Origin: Acetobacteraceae bacterium
GTDB taxonomy: Bacteria > Pseudomonadota > Alphaproteobacteria > Acetobacterales > Acetobacteraceae
Direction of reading: 5' to 3'
DNA length: 64,000 bases
Assembly: GCA_003164135.1 (NCBI GenBank)
Contig: PLSD01000028.1
Location: forward strand, 1-64,000
In this document: positions 36,584 through 48,228 of the stretch, piece after piece
How positions within the stretch are numbered: the first letter of the stretch is position 1
How the letters are laid out: each line of letters opens with the position of its first letter
Translations under genes and position numbers: made by a program
The notes under the pieces: generated by a model
What the model saw: the letters and a program-made list of their open reading frames with translations, nothing else
Told to the model about the DNA's origin: nothing
The model's database searches: none

Positions 36584-37333
36584 ATGACAAGCGACACCCC
36601 AGAGACCGTAGATTTTGGCTTCACCACCGTGGACCGCGAAAAAAAGCGCGAACTGGTGCGCGAGGTGTTCGATTCCGTGGCCGGCAAGTACGACATCATG
36701 AATGATCTGATGTCGCTCGGTGTACACCGGTTGTGGAAGCGTGAATTCATCCAGGCGCTGGACCCGCGCCCCAACCGCACCCTGCTGGACCTCGCCGGCG
36801 GCACCGGGGATATCACCTTCGGCTGGCTGAAAAAGGGCGGCGGCCCGGCGATTTTGTCGGATATCAACGCCGCCATGCTGAGCGTCGGCCGCGACCGCGC
36901 CACCGCGAACGGGCTGCTGGGCGATATCACCTTTCTGGTGACCGACGCGGAGGCGATTCCCCTGCCCGACTCGTCTGTGGACCGGGTTTCCATGGCCTTT
37001 GGCCTGCGCAACTGTACCAATAAGGACAAGGTGATCGCCGAGGCGCGGCGGGTGCTGAAGCCCGGGGGCAAATTTCTGGTGCTGGAGTTCTCTAAACTCC
37101 AAATCGCCGGGCTGGAGAAACTCTACGACGCCTGGTCGTTCAAAGCGCTGCCGAAAATCGGCCAGATCGTGGCCAATGACGCGCATAGCTACCAATATCT
37201 GGCGGAAAGCATCCGCATGTTCCCGGACCAGGAGACCTTAAAAGCCATGATGGAAACCGCCGGGCTGGAGCGCGTGACCTACCGCAATCTCTCCGGCGGC
37301 ATCGCCGCCATTCACCAGGGCTGGCGGCTGTGA
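36584..37333 (+). CDS. ubiE: Demethylmenaquinone/ubiquinone C-methyltransferase
   Basis: A 249-aa SAM-dependent methyltransferase in ubiquinone synthesis. From ATG 36584 (MTSDTPETVDFGFTTVDREKKRELVREVFDSVAGKYDIMNDLMSLGVHRLWK) with AGGA before it. The SAM motif is LLDLAGGTGDITF. DSSVDRVSMAFGLRN and AEARRVLKPGGKFLVLEFSK are UbiE signatures. It ends in GTGA shared with the coaBC start. ubiB, often between these two genes in alphaproteobacteria, is absent here. Confidence 0.95.
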   Translation: MTSDTPETVDFGFTTVDREKKRELVREVFDSVAGKYDIMNDLMSLGVHRLWKREFIQALDPRPNRTLLDLAGGTGDITFGWLKKGGGPAILSDINAAMLSVGRDRATANGLLGDITFLVTDAEAIPLPDSSVDRVSMAFGLRNCTNKDKVIAEARRVLKPGGKFLVLEFSKLQIAGLEKLYDAWSFKALPKIGQIVANDAHSYQYLAESIRMFPDQETLKAMMETAGLERVTYRNLSGGIAAIHQGWRL

Positions 37334-38514
37334 AGCGCGTCCTGCTGATCGTCAGCGGCGGGATCGCGGCGTATAAGGCGCTGGAACTGGTGCGGCTGCT
37401 GACCAAAGCCGGGTACGGGGTGACCAGCGTGTTGACCCAGGCCGGGGCGCAGTTTGTTACGCCGCTGTCGTTGCAGGCGCTCACCGGCAACAAGGTTTAC
37501 ACGGAGTTATTTTCACTCACTGATGAGAGCGAGATGGGGCATATCGAGCTGTCCCGCTCGGCTGACCTCGTGGTGGTGGCGCCGGCGAGTGCGGATATTC
37601 TGGCGAAAATGGCCGCCGGGCTGGCGGGGGATCTGGCCAGCACGTTGCTGCTGGCGACCGACAAGCGGGTGCTGGTGGCGCCGGCGATGAATGTGCGGAT
37701 GTGGGAACATGCGGCGACGCAGGCGAACATGGCGCTGCTGCAAACGCGCGGCGTGCTGGTGGTGCCGCCGGATGCCGGGCCGATGGCCTGCGGCGAGTTT
37801 GGGCCGGGGCGGCTGGCGGAACCGCCGGTGATTCTGGCCGCTATCGAGGCGGCGCTGGGGGTTGGCGGGCCGCTTACGGGTAAACACGCGATTGTGACCT
37901 CCGGGCCGACGCATGAGCCGATTGACCCGGTGCGCTATATTGCCAACCGCAGTTCCGGCAAGCAGGGCCACGCCATTGCCGCGGCGCTGGCGGCACTTGG
38001 CGCGCGGGTGACGCTGGTGAGCGGGCCGGTGGAGATTGGCGACCCAGCGGGTGTGCAGACCGTGCATGTGGAGACCGCGGCGCAGATGCTGGCGGCGGTG
38101 GAGGCCGCGTTGCCGGCGGATATCGCGGTGTGCGCGGCGGCGGTGGGCGACTGGCGGGTGGCCGATGAAGCGCCGCACAAGATGAAAAAGGATGGTGGCG
38201 TGCCGCCTGCCCTGCATCTGATGGAGAACCCGGATATTCTGGCGCGCCTCTCCGCCCCTGGGCCGCAACGGCCTAAACTGGTGGTGGGGTTCGCCGCCGA
38301 AACGGAACGGCTGGAGGAGTATGCGGCGGCGAAGCGGGCACGCAAAGGCTGTGATTGGATTGTGGCGAATAACGTTGGCGGCACCGGGATTATGGGTGGC
38401 GAGGAGAACGAGGTTTTGCTGTTGAGCGCGGACGGCGCGCGGGCTTGGCCGAAGGCGGGCAAGATTGAAGTCGCGGCGAAACTCGCGGCTAAAATAGGAG
38501 AATTTTTTGCATGA
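37330..38514 (+). CDS. coaBC: Bifunctional phosphopantothenoylcysteine synthetase/decarboxylase
   Basis: A 394-aa enzyme for two steps of coenzyme A synthesis. GTG start at 37330 overlapping the ubiE stop. The N-terminal flavodoxin-like CoaC domain has [15 protein letters not shown], the [17 protein letters not shown] motif and AMNVRMWEH. The C-terminal CoaB domain has [28 protein letters not shown] and the CTP-binding region to KMKK. It is coupled to dut by ATGA. Confidence 0.97.
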   Translation: MKRVLLIVSGGIAAYKALELVRLLTKAGYGVTSVLTQAGAQFVTPLSLQALTGNKVYTELFSLTDESEMGHIELSRSADLVVVAPASADILAKMAAGLAGDLASTLLLATDKRVLVAPAMNVRMWEHAATQANMALLQTRGVLVVPPDAGPMACGEFGPGRLAEPPVILAAIEAALGVGGPLTGKHAIVTSGPTHEPIDPVRYIANRSSGKQGHAIAAALAALGARVTLVSGPVEIGDPAGVQTVHVETAAQMLAAVEAALPADIAVCAAAVGDWRVADEAPHKMKKDGGVPPALHLMENPDILARLSAPGPQRPKLVVGFAAETERLEEYAAAKRARKGCDWIVANNVGGTGIMGGEENEVLLLSADGARAWPKAGKIEVAAKLAAKIGEFFA

Positions 38515-38963
38515 GTGCCGAGCATAAAGTTAAAATCCGCCGCTTGCCGCATGGTCAGGGTTTGGCGCTGCCCGAATATGCGACCAAGGGTGCGGCCGGC
38601 ATGGATTTGCTGGCGGCGGTGGATAAACCGGTGAATATTCGCCCGGCGGGGCGTGCGTTGATACCCACGGGATTTTCCATTGCGCTGCCGCCGGGGTTTG
38701 AGTTGCAGGTGAGGCCGCGCTCGGGCCTGGCGCTGAAGCATGGCATTGTGATTCCGAATTCTCCTGGGACCATCGACGAGGATTATCGCGGCGAGGTTTG
38801 CGTGATTGTGCTCAATGCCTCCGAGGAGCATTTTTTGGTGACGCGCGGGATGCGGATTGCGCAGGCCGTGCTGGCGCCGGTGCATCGGGTGGTGTGGGAT
38901 GAGGTTGAGGATTTGGATGAGACGGCGCGCGGTACCGGCGGGTTTGGCAGCACCGGACATTAG
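38511..38963 (+). CDS. dut: Deoxyuridine 5'-triphosphate nucleotidohydrolase
   Basis: A 150-aa trimeric dUTPase that keeps uracil out of DNA. The five motifs are [45 protein letters not shown] and [10 protein letters not shown]. It starts within the coaBC end (ATGA). Its stop lies in a short direct repeat that leads to the parS site. Confidence 0.97.
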   Translation: MSAEHKVKIRRLPHGQGLALPEYATKGAAGMDLLAAVDKPVNIRPAGRALIPTGFSIALPPGFELQVRPRSGLALKHGIVIPNSPGTIDEDYRGEVCVIVLNASEEHFLVTRGMRIAQAVLAPVHRVVWDEVEDLDETARGTGGFGSTGH

Positions 38964-38997
38964 GGGTGTTCCACACCAGGCATTAGGGGTGTTTCAC
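38958..38997. repeat. Near-perfect 17-base direct repeat overlapping parS
   Basis: CATTAGGGGTGTTCCAC (38958-38974) is repeated as CATTAGGGGTGTTTCAC (38981-38997), one base different, period 23. The second copy runs into parS; the first carries a degenerate parS half. Confidence 0.7.
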
Positions 38998-39005
38998 GTG
39001 AAACA
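38990..39005. promoter_or_regulatory. parS chromosome partition site
   Basis: TGTTTCACGTGAAACA is a perfect 16-base palindrome (extended to GTG..CAC at 38989-39006) and equals the conserved bacterial ParB-binding site. parS sites normally lie close to the replication origin, so this region is likely origin-proximal. parA/parB are not in the window. Confidence 0.88.
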
Positions 39006-39135
39006 CTTGTGAGGAACGCGTTATAACATGCTGTTAGTACGGCTTAATTTTTTACTTGCACCCCAATTTGTGCGGGTTTGTGTCGGAAAAGGAATGAGTT
39101 GAGGGTTGGGAGGTGGTTTACGCCCCAAAACAGTC

Positions 39136-39161
39136 TTCCTCGGGGGCTTCCCCCGGAGGAA
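39136..39161 (-). terminator. Terminator of katG
   Basis: TTCCTCGGGGG and CCCCCGGAGGAA form a strong hairpin with one unpaired base, 26 bases past the katG stop. On the minus strand it is followed by GACTGTTTT. Confidence 0.55.
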
Positions 39162-39187
39162 GGTCTTACAGATTAGACCAAGTGAGA

Positions 39188-41753
<2,566 letters not shown>

Positions 41754-41942
41754 ATGAACAAAAACGTTGGCGGGATCGACCGGATATTGCGCATTGTGGT
41801 GGGGCTGGGGCTGATCGGCGCGACGCTGTTGCACTATCTGCCGGTGTGGGGCTGGATTGGCGTGGTGCCCTTGGCTACCGGCGCGATTGGCTGGTGCCCG
41901 GCGTATCTGCCGTTTGGGATCAAGACCTGCAAGTCGGCTTAA
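41754..41942 (+). CDS. DUF2892 small inner-membrane protein
   Basis: A 62-aa protein (MNKNVGGIDRILRIVVGLGLIGATLLHYLPVWGWIGVVPLATGAIGWCPAYLPFGIKTCKSA). The NVGxxDRxxRxxxGL start, two membrane helices and the GWCPAYxxxGIxTC end are the DUF2892 signature, also found fused to rhodanese (YgaP). Function is not established; the Cys pair at the end is conserved in the family. It is probably transcribed alone. Confidence 0.9.
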   Translation: MNKNVGGIDRILRIVVGLGLIGATLLHYLPVWGWIGVVPLATGAIGWCPAYLPFGIKTCKSA

Positions 41943-42094
41943 GGCTGGCGTTTGTGCCGCCGGGTGGTTGTGCCGCCCGGTGGGGTTGAGGCGGTTTGCG
42001 TCATCAAACCGCAACCTTACCCCCCGGTGACAAAAGGCCGTGACGTGGTTATGGGGGATGCAGCGGAATAACCCCTAAAGCGCCAGGCGGCACC

Positions 42095-43822
42095 ATGACC
42101 AATTTTACCCCCCCTGCCCTGGCTGGACGCCGGTTGCCCAACCGGTGGGATGGGGTGGCGCTGCTGCTGGTGATGGGGCTGTTGATCGGCCTGGTGGACG
42201 TGGGGCGCGGCACCATCGCGACGCCGATTGCCGCGATCCAGAACACGCCAATCCACCTCGACCCTTCGTATTTGCCGTTTTACGCGCTGCGCTCGACGGC
42301 GCGGATGTTCGCGGCGCTGTTTTTCTCCTTTGTGTTCACCTTTACCTACGCCACGCTGGCGGCCAAAAGCCGGCGCGCGGGCATGGTGCTGATCCCGATC
42401 CTGGACATTCTGCAATCCGTGCCGATCCTGGGGTTTTTGACCTTCACGGTGGTGTTTTTCATGGCGCTGTTCCCCGGCCAGGTTATGGGCGCGGAACTGG
42501 CCTCGGTGTTCGTGATTTTCACCAGCCAGGCGTGGAACATGGCGTTCAGCTTCTACCAGTCGCTGACCACGCTGCCGAATGATCTGCAGGAGGTGGCGCG
42601 CAGCTTCCGGCTGTCCTCCTGGCAAAAATTCTGGCGGCTGGATGTGCCATTTGCCATGCCGGGGCTGATCTGGAACACCATGCTTTCCATGTCCGGCGGC
42701 TGGTTCTTCGTGGTGGCCTCCGAAGCGGTGACTGTGGGCCATACGAATTTTGCGCTCCCTGGAATTGGCTCCTACGTGGCGACGGCGCTGGCGCAGAAGG
42801 ATATCAAGGCAATCGGCTACGCCATTGCCGCCATGCTTGTGGTGATTTTGTTGTATGACCAGCTGATTTTCCGGCCGCTGGTGGCGTGGTCGGGCAAGTT
42901 CCGGTTTGAGACGACGGCGAGCGTGTCGGCGCCGGAGCCGTGGATGCTTAAAGTGCTGCGCCGGACCCAGGTGTTCCGGGCGATTGGCGATACCCTTGAC
43001 GTTGGCCTGCGCGCGGTGTTCCGCTTGCGGTTAGGGGCCGGGGTGCGGGTGCAGGTGGATGAGAACCGCACGCCGTCAAAGATTATTGACGCGATCTGGT
43101 ACACGGTGATTGCGCTGGTGGCTGGATTTTGCGCGTGGAAGATCGTGGGGTTCATCTCGGGCACGCTGCATTGGAGCGATTTGGCAACCGCGGTGCTGAT
43201 GGGCGCCTATACGATGACGCGGGTGGTTGTGCTGATGACGATCGCGGCGCTGATCTGGGTGCCGATTGGCGTATGGTTAGGACTGCGGCCGAAGGCGACG
43301 CGGATTGCGCAGCCGATTGCGCAGTTTCTGGCGGCGTTCCCGGCCAATCTGCTGTTTCCGCCGGTGGTGATCGCTATTGTGTATTTTCATGTGAACGCGA
43401 GCATCTGGCTCTCGCCACTGATGCTGATCGGCACGCAATGGTATGTGCTGTTTAACGTGATTGCGGGAGCGGCGGCGTTTCCGGGCGATATGAAGGAAGC
43501 GGTGGCGAATTTCCGCGTGCGCGGCTGGTTGTGGTGGCGCAAGGTGATGATTCCGGGGATTTTGCCGTATTTCATTACGGGCGCAATTACGGCTTCCGGC
43601 GGCGCGTGGAACGCCTCGATTGTGGCCGAGGTGGCGAGCTGGGGCAGCAATAAGCTCGTGGCGCAGGGGCTGGGCGCGTACATTGCGCAGGCGACAAGTA
43701 GCGGCGACACGGCGCGCGTGGTGCTGGGTGTGGCCGTGATGTCCGGCTTTGTTATCACCTTCAACCGGATTTTATGGCGGCCGTTGTATGCTTACGCGAC
43801 GCGCCGGACCACCTTGGGGTAA
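42095..43822 (+). CDS. ABC transporter permease with two fused transmembrane domains
   Basis: A 575-aa inner-membrane protein of the nitrate/sulfonate/taurine (NitT/TauT) permease type. Two copies of the permease domain are seen. The first has its EAA-type loop near LPNDLQEVARSFRLSSWQKFWRLDVPFAMPGLIW, the second near FPGDMKEAVANFRVRGWLWWRKVMIPGILPYF. The ATPase gene follows after six bases. No substrate-binding protein gene is nearby, so the substrate is unknown. Confidence 0.9.
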   Translation: MTNFTPPALAGRRLPNRWDGVALLLVMGLLIGLVDVGRGTIATPIAAIQNTPIHLDPSYLPFYALRSTARMFAALFFSFVFTFTYATLAAKSRRAGMVLIPILDILQSVPILGFLTFTVVFFMALFPGQVMGAELASVFVIFTSQAWNMAFSFYQSLTTLPNDLQEVARSFRLSSWQKFWRLDVPFAMPGLIWNTMLSMSGGWFFVVASEAVTVGHTNFALPGIGSYVATALAQKDIKAIGYAIAAMLVVILLYDQLIFRPLVAWSGKFRFETTASVSAPEPWMLKVLRRTQVFRAIGDTLDVGLRAVFRLRLGAGVRVQVDENRTPSKIIDAIWYTVIALVAGFCAWKIVGFISGTLHWSDLATAVLMGAYTMTRVVVLMTIAALIWVPIGVWLGLRPKATRIAQPIAQFLAAFPANLLFPPVVIAIVYFHVNASIWLSPLMLIGTQWYVLFNVIAGAAAFPGDMKEAVANFRVRGWLWWRKVMIPGILPYFITGAITASGGAWNASIVAEVASWGSNKLVAQGLGAYIAQATSSGDTARVVLGVAVMSGFVITFNRILWRPLYAYATRRTTLG

Positions 43823-43828
43823 CGCATC

Positions 43829-45148
43829 ATGGACCAGAATTTTGAAGGCCCGCTGCTGACCGTGCGTAACTGCCGGCAGTCCTACCACAAGGAGGCCAGT
43901 GCCGACCTGGTGGTGCTGGACGATGTGGAGCTGACGTTGCAGGAGGGGGAGATTGTGGGCCTGCTGGGGCGGTCTGGCTCGGGCAAGTCCACGTTGTTGC
44001 GCATTGTCTCGGGGCTGCTGAAGCCGACCGCCGGTGAGGTGAAGTGGCGGGGCAAGGTGCTGAACGGGCCGGCCGAGGGCGTCGCCATGGTGTTCCAGAG
44101 CTTTGCGCTATTCCCATGGCTGACGGTGCAGGAAAACGTGGAGCTGGGGCTGGAAGCGCTTGGCGTGAAGAAGGACGAGCGCGAGTCGCGGACGGAAGAT
44201 GCGATCGATCTGATCGGGCTGGGTGGGTATGACACGGCGTACCCGAAGGAGCTTTCCGGTGGCATGCGCCAGCGGGTGGGGCTGGCGCGCGCGCTGGTGG
44301 TGCATCCGGATTTGTTGCTGATGGATGAGCCGTTCTCGGCGCTGGATGTGCTGACGGCGGAGACGCTGCGTACCGACTTGATCGATTTGTGGGTGGACAA
44401 GAAGCTGCCGGTGAAATCCATTATGATTGTGACGCATAATATTGAGGAAGCGGTGCTGCTGTGCGACCGTATTCTGGTGTTTTCCTCCAACCCTGGGCGG
44501 GTGGCGCATGAGCTGCGGGTGCCGTTCGCGCATCCGCGTAACCGGTTTGACCCCGCGTTCCGGCAGATGGTGGATGATATCTACGGGATTATGACGCGCC
44601 GGGTGGTGAAGGAAGTGGCGGCAGTGCCGGCCGCGGCGCCAACCGGCTTTGCCACGCCGCTGCACCCGGTGGGCACCAACGTGATGGCGGGTTTGCTGGA
44701 GACGCTGATCAGCGCGCCATACGACGGCCGGGCCGATTTGCCCGCCCTGGCGGCGGCGCTGCAATACGAGGTCGACGAACTGCTGCCACTGGGCGAAACG
44801 CTGGGACTGCTGGGCTTTGCCGAGCTGGAGGAAGGCGATCTGATTGTCACCGACATCGGCCGCAAGTTTGCCGATGCCGAGACCGAGGACCGCAAGGTGA
44901 TTTTTGCCGAGCAGTTGCGCGCCCATGTGCCGCTGATTTCGGCGATTACCACGGTGATCGACCAGCGCTCCAACCACCGGGCCTCGGCGGTGCGCTTCCG
45001 CGACCAGCTGGAGGACCATATGTCCCCCGAATATGCCGAGGAGACGCTGCGCACGGTGATCGCCTGGGGACGGTATGCGGAGTTGTTTGAGTACGACGAG
45101 GAAGCGCAACAATTCGGGCTGGAGGAAGAGGACGAGGAGGAGGGGTGA
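43829..45148 (+). CDS. ABC transporter ATP-binding protein with C-terminal AAA-associated domain
   Basis: A 439-aa ATPase. The NBD (about residues 8-260) has Walker A GRSGSGKSTLL, signature LSGGMRQRVGLARAL, Walker B LLLMDEPFSALD and the H-loop (IVTHNIEEA). Residues about 280-435 are an extra domain of the AAA-associated type (GTNVMAGLLETLISAPYDGRADLPALAAALQYEVDELLPLGETLGLLGFAEL) found with this transporter class. It ends in a run of acidic residues. It pairs with the preceding permease. Confidence 0.92.
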   Translation: MDQNFEGPLLTVRNCRQSYHKEASADLVVLDDVELTLQEGEIVGLLGRSGSGKSTLLRIVSGLLKPTAGEVKWRGKVLNGPAEGVAMVFQSFALFPWLTVQENVELGLEALGVKKDERESRTEDAIDLIGLGGYDTAYPKELSGGMRQRVGLARALVVHPDLLLMDEPFSALDVLTAETLRTDLIDLWVDKKLPVKSIMIVTHNIEEAVLLCDRILVFSSNPGRVAHELRVPFAHPRNRFDPAFRQMVDDIYGIMTRRVVKEVAAVPAAAPTGFATPLHPVGTNVMAGLLETLISAPYDGRADLPALAAALQYEVDELLPLGETLGLLGFAELEEGDLIVTDIGRKFADAETEDRKVIFAEQLRAHVPLISAITTVIDQRSNHRASAVRFRDQLEDHMSPEYAEETLRTVIAWGRYAELFEYDEEAQQFGLEEEDEEEG

Positions 45149-45161
45149 GAAGCAAACGCCG

Positions 45162-46646
45162 TTACGGCGTGGCGGAAGTATCCCCTTCCCAGCCGCCGCC
45201 CAGCGCTTGGTACAGCGACACCAGATCGGTGCCGAGGGTTTCCACCGCCACTGCCTGGCCCTGCTGCGCCGCCAGATAGGCCTGCTGAGCGTTGAGCACG
45301 GTGAGGTAGTCGACGAGGCCTTCTTTGTACTGGTCCTCGGCGAGGCCGAGGGCGATCTGGCTTTGTTGCGCGTCCACGGTCAGCGCGGCGAGCGTTATGT
45401 GTTCCTGGGTGTAGGCACTGAGTGCCGTGTCCACCTGGTAGAACGCGGTGAGCACGGTTTTGGCGTAGCTGATGGCCGCTTCCTGCTGCTGCGCCTTGCG
45501 CAGTTTGAGCTGGCCGTGGAGCTGGCCGCCTTCGAATAGCGGGATATTCAAAGTTGGCCCGAACGCGTAGGTGAGCGCGCGCATCTCGTTCAGGTTTTTG
45601 AACTGCAAGGCCTGGAGGGATACTGAGCCGGTGAGCGAGATATCCGGGAAGAACTGCGCCACGGCGACGCCGACCTCGGCGGTGGCGGTGTGCAGGGTGT
45701 CCTCGGCCTCGCGCACGTCCGGCCGGCGGCGCAACAGGTCTGCCGGCAGGCCAACGGGCACGGTGGGCGGGGTGAGCGGCACGGGCGCCGTGGTGACCAG
45801 CTCAGCCGGCAGGGCGTCGGGGGTTTGCCCGAGCAGCAGGCCGAGCTGGTTGATCAGGGCGTCGCGCTGGGCCGTGAGGGTAGGAATTTGCGACTGGATT
45901 TGCGCGGCGGTGGCACGGGCGTTGGCGACGTCCAGCGAGGTGGTGAGGCCGGCCTGCTGGCGCTCGACGGTGAGATTGACCAGCTGATTGGCGGAATTCA
46001 GGTTCTTTTGCGTGATCGCGAGCACGGCCTCGGTGCCACGCAGTTGGATGTAGTTGCTGGCAACCTGGGTTTCGACGTTCAGCAGCGCGGCGCGGCGTGC
46101 CTCGACCGAGCCGGCGGCGGCGGCGACGGCGGCTTCGACGGTGCGGCGGTTCTTGCCCCACAAATCCAGGTCGTAGGATGCCTGGAGACCGTATTGGTAG
46201 ACGTCAAACGGGGGGATGCTGACAGAAACCGGTATCCCGGCACCACCACCACCGCCGAAGGCCTGAATAATACCCACTTTGCTTAAGCCCTGGCGCGAGT
46301 AGGAGGCGTTACCGCCGAGGGTGGGGTAGAGCACGGCGCCGTCGATCTGGGCCTGCGCCGCGGCTTCGAGCATGCGCTGGGTGGCGATTTGCAGGTCGAG
46401 GTTCTGCGCCACGGCCTGGGCTTCCAGCTTGGTCAGTTCCGGGTCGTTAAAGCTGTTCCACCATTGCGGGTCCACCGCATCGCCAGAAACATAGGGAGCG
46501 GCCCGGCTGGCTGGGGCATCGGCGATATAGCCGGTGGGCACCGCCGGATGGGGGCTGGTAAAATTGGGCCCCACCATGCAGCCGGAGAGAGCCAGCAGCG
46601 ATACCGCGCCAAGTAATTTCTGGTGAAGCCGGGTGGTGGATATCAC
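45162..46646 (-). CDS. Outer-membrane efflux lipoprotein, NodT/TolC type
   Basis: A 494-aa outer-membrane factor. A GTG start at 46646 follows GGAG by eight bases. The signal peptide ends in the lipobox LSGC, followed by MVGPNF, characteristic of the NodT family. Two repeats of long helices with beta-barrel strands are typical, for example ANQLVNLTVERQQAGLTTSLDVANARATAAQ and VALGLAEDQYKEGLVDYLTVLNAQQAYL-like segments. No pump or adaptor gene lies beside it, unlike the other copy at 60474. It converges with the ABC transporter. Confidence 0.92.
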   Translation of the reverse strand: MISTTRLHQKLLGAVSLLALSGCMVGPNFTSPHPAVPTGYIADAPASRAAPYVSGDAVDPQWWNSFNDPELTKLEAQAVAQNLDLQIATQRMLEAAAQAQIDGAVLYPTLGGNASYSRQGLSKVGIIQAFGGGGGAGIPVSVSIPPFDVYQYGLQASYDLDLWGKNRRTVEAAVAAAAGSVEARRAALLNVETQVASNYIQLRGTEAVLAITQKNLNSANQLVNLTVERQQAGLTTSLDVANARATAAQIQSQIPTLTAQRDALINQLGLLLGQTPDALPAELVTTAPVPLTPPTVPVGLPADLLRRRPDVREAEDTLHTATAEVGVAVAQFFPDISLTGSVSLQALQFKNLNEMRALTYAFGPTLNIPLFEGGQLHGQLKLRKAQQQEAAISYAKTVLTAFYQVDTALSAYTQEHITLAALTVDAQQSQIALGLAEDQYKEGLVDYLTVLNAQQAYLAAQQGQAVAVETLGTDLVSLYQALGGGWEGDTSATP

Positions 46647-47081
46647 GTACGCAAACTCCTTATTCGGCCTAACCGGCCTTTCCTAGAAAGACATAGCATA
46701 ACGGGCCACAACACAAGAAGCTTTGTCGCCGCGGTTGAAAACACCAAGAGGGCTGTTGAAACAGTTGCTTATCAATCATCCCTCGCAGGTGAGTTAGCCG
46801 CATTCCGTGCGATCTGCCATACGGCACTGGCAACGCCACCTCATCTTGAAACGGGACGGCACCTCCGCCAACGCATCACAGGGCCACGGGAGCTACCTAT
46901 AGTTGTGTTATCACGAGATCGTGTGTCCGCAAATGGTTGGTTCATGGTTAATTTATGCAGTAATATCATAAAAAACAGCGTTAATGTTCTGTTTATGCGA
47001 ATTACACCTTGCATCCGAGTCGTTTTTGGTCAGTATTCTACCTTAGATTGTTTTTAATTACCTAAGATGAGGAAGATGTTG
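46647..47081. other. Intergenic region between the orphan efflux factor and an unknown gene
   Basis: This is 435 bases between divergent genes, AT-rich from about 46920 to 47065, where promoters for the gene at 47082 are likely. A 144-codon frame covering most of it has no recognisable features and was not called. I see no other element. Confidence 0.4.
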
Positions 47082-47732
47082 ATGGTTGCCGCGACGACAC
47101 TTGACCAACTGGTCCGCCAGAAACTGCGGACCTGGCCGCAGCATCCGCCTGGCCTTGCCGACAATGACATGGGCGCCCGTGGAGCTTGGCTGCGCGCACG
47201 GCCTGGGACAGTGCATGATCTGGATCAGCCCCTGCTCAAACTGCCCGGCTCCAACCGGCTGCGTACCATGCCGGATGGGCTTTGGCTGTGTTTCGGCGGC
47301 ACCGAGCGCGATCCGTTTGTGGATATTTTTGCAATCGAGGCCTGCGGTTCGTTTCAGAACCTGTTGGATAAACGCTCGCGCTTTGCGCCATCCATGCATT
47401 CGCTGCTGGCGGTTTGCCCGGTGGAATGGCTGACCAGCCCGGTTTCTGAGAACAACAGCATGATGCGCTGGCGCTATACTGGACTGATGCGTAACGAACC
47501 CACGGGCTCACTGACTTTGCCGGTACGCGATATACGGGTGATGTATGCGCTGCGGCCGCGCCATTATGAGGGGTTTTCCTCCAGCCAGATTCCGCATGCG
47601 CACGAATTTTTCGCGCCAATGAGCGCGTTGATCGGCCCCGAGGGTTGGCAGCATCCGAATTTACGGACGTTTATTGCCCGGACATCGCCGCGCGCGAATT
47701 TCTGGGAGTTCGCGGGGGCGACGGCGGCTTAA
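47082..47732 (+). CDS. Hypothetical protein
   Basis: A 216-aa soluble protein from ATG 47082 (MVAATTLDQLVRQKLRTWPQHP), eight or nine bases after GAGGA; in-frame ATGs at 47067 and 47076 are alternatives. The region DPFVDIFAIEACGSFQNLLDKRSRFAPSMHSLLAVCP looks conserved and catalytic in style (acidic, polar and aromatic residues in strand-loop spacing) but I cannot assign a family. No signal peptide or membrane helix. The stop TTAA is shared with the convergent cheW gene. Confidence 0.7.
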   Translation: MVAATTLDQLVRQKLRTWPQHPPGLADNDMGARGAWLRARPGTVHDLDQPLLKLPGSNRLRTMPDGLWLCFGGTERDPFVDIFAIEACGSFQNLLDKRSRFAPSMHSLLAVCPVEWLTSPVSENNSMMRWRYTGLMRNEPTGSLTLPVRDIRVMYALRPRHYEGFSSSQIPHAHEFFAPMSALIGPEGWQHPNLRTFIARTSPRANFWEFAGATAA

Positions 47733-48226
47733 ACCAGTTCCACGTCTGGGATTTGTTCCAACGTGGTGGCGTCGGGCATGATAGCCGGGATGGAGATGGT
47801 GCTGATGATGCGGCTGTCCAGCATGATCAGGTCTTCGATGAACGCGCGCGGGCCGTTGCTGCCGGTCTCGGGCGTGTCCTGGCGCATGTCGTCGGTAACG
47901 GTGATGATGTCGCAGACCGCATCCACCAGCAGCCCGGCGGTTTTGTCGCCGCATTCCACCACCACGACCACCGAGGCGGCGTTGGGCTCCTGTGCCGGCA
48001 GGCCGAGGCGTTCGGCGAGGTCGATGACCACCAGCACGGTGCCGCGCAGGTTTATCATGCCCTTGATGTAGGAGGGCGCGTGCGCCAGGTGGGTGGAGGC
48101 GATCCAGCCGCGAATTTCACGGATGGAGCGAATGTCCATGGCGAACTCCTGGGCGCCGATGCGCACCGAGAGAAGTTCGTTGCGCCGGTCTGCCTGCGTG
48201 GAATTGGGTTGATATGCCTGATTCAT
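47729..48226 (-). CDS. cheW: Chemotaxis coupling protein CheW (second copy)
   Basis: A 165-aa CheW domain protein linking receptors to CheA. From ATG 48226 (MNQAYQPNSTQADRRNELLSVRIGAQEFAMDIRSIREIRGW), with GGAGGAG before it. INLRGTVLVVIDLAERLGLP and GLLVDAVCDII are the typical coupling-surface motifs. It follows the MCP at 48229 after two bases and ends the chemotaxis operon. The other copy is at 53134. Confidence 0.95.
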   Translation of the reverse strand: MNQAYQPNSTQADRRNELLSVRIGAQEFAMDIRSIREIRGWIASTHLAHAPSYIKGMINLRGTVLVVIDLAERLGLPAQEPNAASVVVVVECGDKTAGLLVDAVCDIITVTDDMRQDTPETGSNGPRAFIEDLIMLDSRIISTISIPAIMPDATTLEQIPDVELV

Positions 48227-48228
48227 GC

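Noticed and set aside
38964-39187. Replication origin (oriC) beside parS
   Set aside because: No TTATCCACA-type DnaA boxes are visible in this short stretch and no dnaA gene is in the window.
46623-47057. 144-codon plus-strand frame
   Set aside because: It begins antisense to the efflux gene start and runs through an AT-rich intergenic region with no recognisable protein features.
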